A DNA stretch of 64,000 bases, taken from positions 45,809,317 to 45,873,316 of the forward strand of contig NC_090981.1 of the NCBI RefSeq assembly GCF_040807025.1, read 5' to 3'. The stretch is from Struthio camelus. Lineage: Eukaryota > Chordata > Aves > Struthioniformes > Struthionidae. The notes below the pieces were generated by a model, which worked only from the letters and a program-made list of their open reading frames with translations, ran no database searches and was not told the DNA's origin. Position 1 is the first letter of the stretch. Every line of letters starts with the position of its first letter. Position numbers and translations under genes: made by a program. Positions 55,291 to 64,000 of this stretch are shown here, in pieces.

Positions 55291-56541
55291 TCTGTTGATG
55301 TGAACGAAAACTTGAGTATGGAGAAATATACCTTTTAAAACCACTTGTGTTCCAGTCCAATTTATTTGCAAGTTTAGCATGCTGTAAGCTCCCTATTCAG
55401 CTTTCTTTTGTTGAAGAAAAATGGGATGTCTTGAACTTGAGAATCATAAAACCTTCATCAGTTTTTTCTACTTGTCAAACAGGCAAATTATCTATGCTAA
55501 ATTAACTAACTAGAATCTCCTCCTGAAATGTTTTTAATTGTGCTAATGAGTGCTACAAAAATTTAAGCCTAATTTTTACCATTATAACTTACTTACAGCT
55601 TCCTACTTCCAAAACTGCTTTAGGGACACTTCTGGATTGTTAGGTACCATCAAGACTCTTAGTTATATATGCGGGCTTTTGTAGCAGGGAGTATAGATCT
55701 TCCCTACAGAATAAACTGGAGAGTATGAGCCCTCATGAGCAGACTTGAAGTTCTGTTTAACATCTTATATCAAGATGATGACCTGAGTTGATTAGAACAC
55801 TTGATTTCATAAATCAAGTCATCACAAATGTGAACTCCTTAGAGTCTTGCACCAGTGCAATGGTGTATTTAGAGTAGACTTAGTTACCCAGCATAGTACA
55901 GGACCATATTTTGCCACAGGTTCACTACGGCCTAAGACATTGGCTGAGCTTTTCTTGAAGACTGCATCAGAACACCTGACAAACTCAGTTTAAACTAAGT
56001 GATAGAAATGATCTTAACTGACTAGATATTTTAGTAGAAGTAGCGTTTTGTAGGACTACAGCTAAAAACAAGCTTGAAACAGACTCCTGAGGCCAAAATA
56101 ATGAGAAAACAAACTTTAAAAGATAAGTAACGCTTTTGGCAATGCTAAACTGGGTGTGTGAGGCTCTATGCACTGGCATTCCAGTGGCAGATTGCTGTTC
56201 TTTCAGCCTAATGAACATAAACATCCACAACTCTCTTTGCAGAGGTAGATTATATTTTACTATGACAGGATCTATGTCATCTAATTTTGGATTAATGAAC
56301 ATATGATTGAAGAGTTTTCATTCATTAGGAAAACTGTAGTCAGGTATGCCACAGATTTCCTTAATGTGAAAAGGATTAAACAAGCATGAAATGTGAAAGA
56401 TGCAAATAAAGTGGGCAAAATTATTAGCTCGATACTGAATATGAATTATAAACTATCATGAGACGGGGTATAGGTTCACACATTCACTCTTGCATAGAAG
56501 AGACAAGAACAACACTAGACGTTAAAAAACATGCATATAGT
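55291..56541. other. Region between the TRIM23 and PPWD1 tails
   Basis: About 1.2 kb of AT-rich sequence between convergent genes. AATAAA occurs near 56405 on the plus strand. No gene, RNA or repeat family was recognised. Confidence 0.5.
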
Positions 56542-56547
56542 TTTACT
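56542..56547 (-). terminator. PPWD1: Weak candidate poly(A) signal of PPWD1
   Basis: TTTACT on the given strand is the AGTAAA variant in the gene sense, about 210 bases after the stop. I found no AATAAA nearer. Confidence 0.25.
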
Positions 56548-56753
56548 TTAAAATACAAAATTACTAAAAATACAGGCTTAGGGCACTTTAGATACCTTAA
56601 AAAGTAGTAGAACTGTCTGCTGTGCCCTGGGGTTTCTTACATCCAAGAACTATCAAAAGCAATCTCTCTTTTCTGAGTCCTTTTTCGTCCCACAATGCTG
56701 AGGGGTGTGGTTTTTTGTTTTTTCTTTTAAAGCCGGAACCTTCAACTCCTAGC

Positions 56754-56897
56754 TTACTTCACTGTGATGTTAATGATGCTGACATCCTCATAGGGTTTGT
56801 CAGTTTTGGGATTGACTTTCACATTTGAGATTCTCTGAACAACTTCCATTCCTTTAGTCACCCGTCCAAACACACTGTGCTTGTTGTCTAGCCAAGG
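56754..56897 (-). CDS. PPWD1: PPWD1 last coding exon
   Basis: The acceptor is TTGAACAG. It encodes [20 protein letters not shown] through INITVK, with TAA at 56754-56756. Confidence 0.96.
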   Translation of the reverse strand, partial: PWLDNKHSVFGRVTKGMEVVQRISNVKVNPKTDKPYEDVSIINITVK

Positions 56898-59800
56898 CTG
56901 TTCAAGGGTACAGGAAGAGAAAAAAGTCATTAAGATACAAAAGTAGCATGTATGTTAGGTACAAACCAGGAAGTAACTGTGCTAGAATAAGTACATGAAT
57001 CTTATATATTCAGGCTATTAAACTAAGCACCATGTAAGTGCAAACTGATATTTTAACAAGTGAAAAACAGTGTAGCTCATGCACATTTGCATTATATTTG
57101 TATGCATTTAAACTCATCTTCTAAAAGATTTTCTTAGAGTATTACAGCAGACAAGTTCTATTAATGCCGTAGCATTTCAGAGGTTTTTTGTTGTTGTTTT
57201 GAAGGGTAATCTTAGTTTGCAAAAATGCTGTTTCAATACCTCTATTTGCTATTTTCAGAGATACAATTTAAGTGTATGCTTGTTTTGACAGTCCAGAATA
57301 CTGGACAGGCACTAGTGATAGTTTGCTCGATTAGCAATCCCAACATAGGCACCAAAATAAACTTAATGAGCTTCAACATTATGTTAAAAAGAGATGCTTT
57401 TTTTAAAACATGATTTTGAAGTAAGTGCTAGGAAAATAAAGTTTTTATAAGTGACACCTCAAAGGATTTGTTTTGTGTTTTAGATTAATTTACCACAACT
57501 ACTTTTTCTGGCTGTGAAGTTGCATACAATTAAAGCATCAATAGGGAAATTTTCCAACATGAATTTTGGTCTCTGTAGAGCTGGAATAGACAATTTTGGG
57601 AGCCATCCCTGCTCCATGTCTAAAAATTGGAACATTCTTAGCAATAGCCAGGATTCTATCAAATTTAAACAAGTATATTAAGTATTCTAATAATTTAGAA
57701 CTGCAAAAGTAAGTGTCTGCTCTACTTAGAATTTGATACGACTCTTACTCTGTCAAAAGAAAGACCTCTTATGATCACAGCTGACAAAAATACCTTTCTT
57801 AAAGGAATGTTTCAGTGAAGCCAGTCATGTTTGTATGCAGCAGTTATTTCCAGAATAACAAAGAAAGGCTATTTGGACAGTACTATTTTCCTTTCACTAG
57901 AAGAATTACTTATTTTTATTATTTAGTTAACATCCTGGGCCTTAAATTGAGCTTTTAATATTACTTACAGTTGGCACTACTGTTATAAAAAACTGGGATC
58001 CGTTGGTATTTGGTCCTGCATTAGCCATACTGAGTGTATAAGGTCTGTCGTGTCGTAAAGTTGAATGAAACTCATCTTCAAATTCTCCTCCCCAAATACT
58101 TTCACCTCCCATTCCTGTACCTGTTGGGTCACCAGTCTGAATCATGAAACCCTGCACAGAAATTAAACGTTACTGCATTATTAGAATAAGCGATCAAAAG
58201 TGTCTGATGCCAGGTGAAGCTCTCCAGGCTGCTTTGTAACATCAGAACTGCTTCATACCCTTCAACAAAATCTGAATGCTAAAATGAAGTGGGTAAGGGA
58301 CAGCAGCATTGAGGGTTTCTTTAAGTGATAATCTGCTATTCATCAAAAATAATATTACTCAGTGGTCTCTGCTAGTGAGGGATAGAAACCTGAACCTTCT
58401 GCAAACACGTAAGTTGTAGCAACTTGACTCTGTTGCAACAGAAATGAGAATCCTTACAAGAAATGTCCATTCTGACAAGAAATGTATAAAATCCTAATTC
58501 AAGCAAGATTACCACATTGATTCATTGCTCAATTTCAGTTTTTTTTTTTTTTTTTTTTTACCTTGTCAGTTGTAGGACAACTATCAAGCAACTTTACTAA
58601 GTGATAAAGCTCTTCAGAGCCTCAGAGTTGTTCAGATCTTACAGGGAATTATGAAACCATTCCAGAAATGCTCTGTGCAGAAGTGAAATGAAAATGTTGA
58701 CAGAACTAAACCGAAAGTTACATTATGTAAACCAACAGAAAATTAACTTTTTACAAGTTACCTTGATAATACGGTGAAATATGTGTCCATTGTAATAGCC
58801 ATTTCTGCTGTGTACACAGAAGTTTTCCACTGTTTTGGGGCACCTGAAATCATGCAATAGAAAATGCAGGCTACAATAAGTATTTAACTGTAGTGTGGCA
58901 GGGTCATAAAGATTTCAGTTGAAACTGAGATCCTGTTGTACTGAGCCCTGTTTTAACACATTGCAAAAAGGTCTTTCATCAAATAAAGGACACTCCCTCC
59001 CATGCGTGCCCCCCAAACCCAGAGCTGGAAGTAAAGAAACCAAGGGGAGTATCACCTTGTATGGATACACACAGGAAGCCAGCAGCAGGGGCTACAGCAG
59101 ATTCTAACCCTGCCCTGAAGCCTAGTTCAAGGCACCAGTCATTAAATCTTCCTTTACCAGCTTTCTATTTTCATATTGCAGTTAGATTTGCAAAAAACAA
59201 AGAAGGAGTATATGTTCCCTAAGAAGAAAGCTGTTCAACATTATTTTACATCTATAATTCTATCCACCCAGATGTGAGGCATCTAAATACAAGGAGTGAA
59301 ATCTAAAACTACAATGTTTTAGTATTATAGAGAAGCTCTCCAAACAGTTTTCCTCCTTTGAAACTACTGACTGCTGACAACAATTGCTGGGAACCAGGGG
59401 GAGCAGGTGGAAAAATGTTGTTGATTGGGGGAAGAAAAAAAAAAAAGAAAAAAACTTTCCCTTTGTGACTTCATTTTTCACACCCAAGAGGGTTGTTACT
59501 GGAGTTGCAGTTCTTTGCCATAGCTCTTGACTGGGTTTGAAAAATAGATCAGTAGTCAGAGTGTCTGTTTACACAGATAGATTCAGACAGCCACACACAC
59601 ATTTTCCCAGGAAACCAGAAAGCAGTCTGTAAGCTGAGTCTGTAAGCTGTACAGCTACATGAACTATGACAAGGAACATTAGTTTGGGCTTAGTGATATT
59701 CTAAAGCATCTCCTGGACCAGAGCACCAATGGCATAACTATTGGAACACACAAGATTACAGTCTAATTCCAGCCAAGCAGTACAAAAGTAGGCATTCACA

Positions 59801-59974
59801 GCGTTATTCCACTAGCACATGGCCCAAGATTTAAGGGGCATACAAAGTTATGTCATGTCCTCTATCTTCTCCTTTATCTCTTATTACATTCATCATGAAG
59901 AGATTTTAATTTCAAAACTCACTGGAAGGAAACACTAGAACAGGAAAGCACAAACGTGGTAGTGTTGTATTTAA

Positions 59975-60008
<34 letters not shown>

Positions 60009-63000
60009 CCTGCCGAACATTAAAGTGAAGCATGCAGTGATATTATGCATGCAATTATACTTGACACAGGCATGAGAATTTAAAAAAAAAAATCAAAAAT
60101 ATGCAGCTTGTTCTGTCATTCATTGGTATATGTTGTACCATTACTGCAACCTATATACTACAACTAACAATTCCAGGAACTAGGGCTTGAGGCAAGGAGA
60201 CGTTGGTGAGAGCGCAGTGGAAGACTAGCAGTCCTGTAGGGCAGAATTAAGGTTGTGTTGCATTTTCTGTGCTGATGATAAAACGGGAGCTTGGGATTTA
60301 CACAGACTACGTTTAAATGGTTTAAGTTTCAATGTACTTACATAGCCTGACAAACCTCACAATCTTATATAAAGCCTATCGTTTCACAACATAATCTTTA
60401 CATGCATTAGGTAGCATCATGAAGCAGAGATGGCTGACACAAGAATTTAACCAAGTTATACATAAAACGCCTTTTCCGTTATATGCCTGTTCTTGGATAT
60501 AGACAGCGCTCATGTTATACGCTGGTGTAAGTTTTATGTTGCTCTTGAAGGATGAGCTGCAGTAACATAAAATGTAAGAATACGACAGCTACATTTGGAA
60601 ACTGCAAACAGTACTGTTCCTCTGGCTTACATAGACCTACTAGAAGATCTTCTACTACAGCTGCCAACATCATTCTTTTTCATGATGGAATGAAACAGCA
60701 CTGCTTTACAATAATATGTAGCTTGGACAGAAAAGCATCACGCGCTATCCACATCTGAGGCTTGGAGAAAAATAATAAAGGACTAAATCCCCCAAACCAG
60801 AAATTACAAAGACCAAAAACCATGAAAAACATGTAGGGCGGGAGCAAACAAAACACCACGATCATGTAAAGACGGACAATTCAGTCAGATGCAAGGTTTT
60901 TCATATTCTCATCTGTTGTAGAAACACTCTTAAGCTGTTTTTTGAGTTACAAAGGTAAAACATGGTTTCCTGCCAATACGGTCCCGTCTTGCCTAAGCCA
61001 CCCCTTAATACAATACCCCTTATCGCCTCTTCCCACCTTCTCTACTAAGCAAAGGACAAAACATACCCTAGCTAGCTGAGATTCATGTGAGACACTGTTG
61101 TTGTCAAACTACAGATACAGTGGTTGAACTTTGTTTCCTTTAGCAGGGCACTAATTCTAGTCTCTTTTTTACCCAGCCTCCAATTATCATGCAACTTTTA
61201 GAAATGTGGCAGTCTTTCAAACTGCAGCGCTCCTGTAAATATGGTTGAAATAATTCAATCAGAAGTAAATAGAAGAAAAACAAATGATAGGCAACACAGA
61301 AAATATATGTGAACTAGTGGCCCCTCACTGTTACTTGGACCTATTTTTAGTTTACTTCTCGTTGACACCCTCTAGTAGCCTGACGTATTAAGAAACGGCA
61401 AGGAAACAAGGTCGGAAGAAGAGAGGAGGAAGAGAACCGTTCCTAGCTTGGAATGCATCTCTTGGATACAGATACTGGAGAACACAGAGGGAAGGAGCAA
61501 CAGAGTAACAGGAAAAGTACCAAATACATACTCAACAGGAAAAAGCTTGATATGAATGTCTCCCATGCTTGTGTGGATAATGGCACTGTCTGAAACTCTT
61601 TTGGGACCTTCCGCCTGAGTGGCTGCCATGACCTCTTCTTTAGAAGGTTTCTCATTAAACACATCTCTGTCAGAATCTGCACTCTTTGTATCTTCTGGTT
61701 CACGTTTAGTAAACTGAAGAACAAAAACCCAGAAGGTTACTATTCCTTTTCTTTATCTTACAGTGTGCTCTGCACCTAAGACATCACTGTGACCATTCAG
61801 CCTGCTAAACACCCAAGTGGATTTGAAATGTGGACAAAGAATTCACAAATCTTTGCATAGCACATTAAGTGCATTATCAGCACTCCCAGAGTCACAAATT
61901 GCAAGACAACTAGTTGTAAATCCCAGTAACTTTTTCTAATCTCTCTGTATCTTCTACCTCCTCTCCTTTTCACCATAAAGCCCGCACTAGTTCAGCACTT
62001 TTTTTTAGAGAGGAGTGGAGAATGTCGAGGTGTTCCATTCTGTTCAGATGGAACTGGCATGTCTTTTGGTTTCACTGCAAAGACATGGTATGTTCTCTTA
62101 TACCAATACTGCATTAATGTAAAACTACAGACACAAAAGCAAATTTAACTCAAAATATGACAAATCTCAGAAATGAGGTTTTTACACTAGTTCTTAAAGG
62201 AGCAAGACATGCAGTAAATATCAATGAGCACACAACCACCAATACACTTACATATCAAATGGCAGTCACCAGATTTTTGCATGCATTAATTTGCTGGCTA
62301 GTCATGTTTTCTCTAAGAGTATATAACATTTCCAGATTTTTTCCAACTTTTCTTCCTCACCTGTACTGCTGAGAGTGGTGTACTACCTTATATAAAAGTT
62401 ACACAAACCACACAAAGTAACCGCAGAAAGTTTTAAGTAGTATACCATCTTGCTCTGTAACCTAAACCAATTCAAGCACAAATAAGACAAGGGAGGGCCT
62501 GACCTCTAACCTCTACTGTGATCACATCCCAGATTAACTATGAACTACTCTAGAATTGCTTGTCTGTTTTGCTTATTTACTGCATCTCATTCAAAATCTG
62601 AGCGTGAAGAGGAAGACGACTTCAGTCTTTGTTACTTATCCGTAATGCACTTCAGTGCTACAGAGTCCTGATGCTTCTCTTAAGTTAATCATTTTATGCT
62701 TGTTATATATTTTATACACATGCTTAATTATTGCTTTTTAATTGGTGTAAGATCTGGTCAGGGTTTTAAAATGTTCTTATGTAAGTTTCTTAAGCTAAAC
62801 CAAAAGCCTATGCGCTTCTCAGAGAACTATAAATTAGACAAAGACATCCAAATTTTTTTTTTTAACTGCTTGAGCAAAATAGCGAAAACAAAACTAAAGA
62901 CCACAAATCTCCTTCTAGTCAATTTTTAGTCCGTTCAAGCTAAAAATTCTAGAATATATTTGTAATTTAAGGAGATGTCTCTGGAGAAGTCGTGTGCAAT

Positions 63001-63990
63001 TCTTCAATACAAAAAGCACTAGAAAGGAGAAAATTAAAAAATAATACATGAAAAAACATAGTAAGGAATGGAGTTGTTCAAATAGAAACCACATACCATA
63101 TAAAACCTATTTTTTTTAAAAGCTGTGCAGATTACTGTCGGATCTGCCTGGATGTTCTGGAGAACAGGGTTTTCAGATGCCTTCATCTCTATAGTGATTG
63201 CAGCACGATGTTTCTTTGCTACTCCTTGGAACAAAGCTAGTTGCATCACCCTGATGTTTTCTTGTTTGCCCAAGATACGAATACACCTAAAGTACAAGAT
63301 GTAAAAAGGTATAACTACCGTTATCTGCTCATGACACAGTCAGAAAGTCTCCTCTCTGACTGCAAAAGACTCAAATCAAAATTCCTAAAGCCTTCTCAAA
63401 GCAATTTTTAGTTTGTTTTTATAGATTGTTTACAATGCTTCGCTGTTCAAACTTCCTACATAATTTACTAGTCAATCACCCTGCCCCATAAAAACTCAAC
63501 TCCGTTCATCCACATTCACTTTATGTTACTACATCCAGTTAGCCATAAATTACTTGATTATACATTTTAGTAGCAAAACCCTTTCCGTATTTTCTCCTCA
63601 TTTTATTACACTTTAAACCACGGCTCTTTAATAAACGTGGGAAAATTTTATCTATGGTTTAATTTAAGGCTCCCAAGCAAAAATTAAAAAAATAAAAAAA
63701 TTAGTAGCATCCACAGTCATAGCACGTATATACTAGAATTTTGAACGAGTATAGACTTTGAAACAAACATCTATTTCCATATGTCTCACTGTAACTTACC
63801 TGTTAGTCTCTACATTTATGACCTTAATGCCCAACATTGTTCCATAGAGAACGAAATGTCCAGTTTCATCAAAAACTATATTAATTAATCTTACTGCATC
63901 CACTTTCTCCAGCTCACGCTCAACAGCCATGCGTCGGCCAAACTCCATGTCTGGTAACTGTTGTCTCATTTGCTGAAGTTCAGTAAACAT
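56754..63990 (-). CDS. PPWD1: PPWD1, C-terminal half (last six exons), gene continues past the right edge
   Basis: Peptidylprolyl isomerase domain and WD repeat-containing protein 1 is a nuclear cyclophilin associated with late spliceosomes. Exons in gene order are 63800-63990, 63097-63286, 61532-61713, 58762-58843, 57969-58151 and 56754-56897. They hold 323 codons plus TAA, which is half of the roughly 646-residue family protein. The first exon here holds [20 protein letters not shown], the link after the WD40 repeats. The cyclophilin domain starts at [19 protein letters not shown]. Active-site residues known from cyclophilin A are all present: Arg in HRII, Phe/Met/Gln in GFMIQTGD, the [13 protein letters not shown] block, and Trp and His in [10 protein letters not shown]. 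It is therefore predicted to be catalytically competent. The protein ends [10 protein letters not shown]. The WD40 repeats lie outside the window. Confidence 0.97.
57969..58151 (-). CDS. PPWD1: PPWD1 coding exon, second from last
   Basis: A phase-0 exon with acceptor GTGCAG and donor GTAAGT. It carries the cyclophilin core [16 protein letters not shown] and [19 protein letters not shown]. Confidence 0.97.
58762..58843 (-). CDS. PPWD1: PPWD1 coding exon, third from last
   Basis: The acceptor is TTTCAG and the donor GTAACT. It encodes [20 protein letters not shown] and then IFHRIIK. Confidence 0.96.
59978..60007 (+). repeat. A30 homopolymer
   Basis: Thirty consecutive A in a PPWD1 intron, preceded by TTTAATCT. 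No recognisable retroposed gene body lies upstream. Confidence 0.85.
61532..61713 (-). CDS. PPWD1: PPWD1 coding exon, fourth from last
   Basis: The acceptor is TTCTTCAG and the donor GTATGT. It encodes the acidic linker [19 protein letters not shown] and the first strand of the isomerase domain. Confidence 0.96.
61714..63799 (-). other. PPWD1 introns upstream of the isomerase exons
   Basis: Introns 61714-63096 and 63287-63799, AT-rich, with no recognised features. Confidence 0.7.
63097..63286 (-). CDS. PPWD1: PPWD1 coding exon, fifth from last
   Basis: The acceptor is TACTTTAG and the donor GTATGT. It encodes [20 protein letters not shown] through KKNRFYM. Confidence 0.96.
63800..63990 (-). 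CDS. PPWD1: PPWD1 coding exon, sixth from last
   Basis: The acceptor is CCCCGTAG, ten bases from the window edge, and the donor is GTAAGT. It encodes [20 protein letters not shown] through IKVINVETN. The ATG here is internal to the protein and not the start. Confidence 0.95.
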
Positions 63991-64000
63991 CTACGGGGAG

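Larger units (their letters stand above)
56898..61531 (-). other. PPWD1 introns between the last four exons
   Basis: Introns 56898-57968, 58152-58761 and 58844-61531. They hold a T21 run at 58539-58559 and an A30 run at 59978-60007. No repeat family or RNA gene was recognised. Confidence 0.7.

Noticed and set aside
59500-60007. Possible processed pseudogene upstream of the A30 run
   Set aside because: No reading frame or recognisable exon sequence precedes the run.
63788-63990. ATG at the start of the rightmost PPWD1 exon as a possible protein start
   Set aside because: An AG acceptor directly precedes it and the family has WD40 repeats upstream. This Met is internal.

Overview
The window looks like vertebrate nuclear DNA, most likely from a bird. 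Exons are small, with GT...AG introns of 0.1-7 kb. Intergenic distances are short, and the only recognisable interspersed repeats are two 3' fragments of the CR1 LINE typical of avian genomes. One strong CpG island lies in otherwise AT-rich sequence. The gene order SGTB, TRAPPC13 (with SHLD3 inside), TRIM23, PPWD1 is the human 5q12.3 block. In birds that block lies on the Z chromosome, so Z linkage is a reasonable inference that the sequence itself does not prove. I could not narrow the species further.

Layout. 200-2123 (+) holds the last three coding exons of SGTB, followed by a long 3'UTR to about 5.5 kb. 6956-32368 (-) is a complete TRAPPC13 of 13 coding exons and 417 codons, including an 18-base microexon. 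Intron 1 of TRAPPC13 contains SHLD3 (29125-29874, -), an uninterrupted 249-codon gene on the same strand. 31985-33245 is a CpG island shared head to head by TRAPPC13 (-) and TRIM23 (+). It carries ZNF143/THAP11-like, NRF1, YY1 and GC-box motifs. 32884-51677 (+) is a complete TRIM23 of 11 coding exons and 582 codons, encoding RING, two B-boxes, a coiled coil and an ARF GTPase domain. 51678-56753 is the convergent TRIM23/PPWD1 tail region. 56754-63990 (-) holds the last six exons (323 codons) of PPWD1, including its whole cyclophilin domain. The WD40 half lies beyond the right edge.

Function. The genes are neighbours rather than a pathway: an HSP70/HSP90 co-chaperone (SGTB), a TRAPP complex subunit in membrane traffic and autophagy (TRAPPC13), a shieldin subunit that steers double-strand-break repair (SHLD3), a RING E3 ligase fused to an ARF GTPase (TRIM23), and a spliceosome-associated prolyl isomerase (PPWD1). 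Every splice junction given here was read from the sequence, and the exon phases close without a frame error in all four multi-exon genes. I found no rRNA, tRNA, CRISPR array or intact mobile element. I also found no new biological system. The items most worth a second look are the paired promoter motifs, the TRAPPC13 microexon, and an alternative reading frame overlapping the start of SHLD3.
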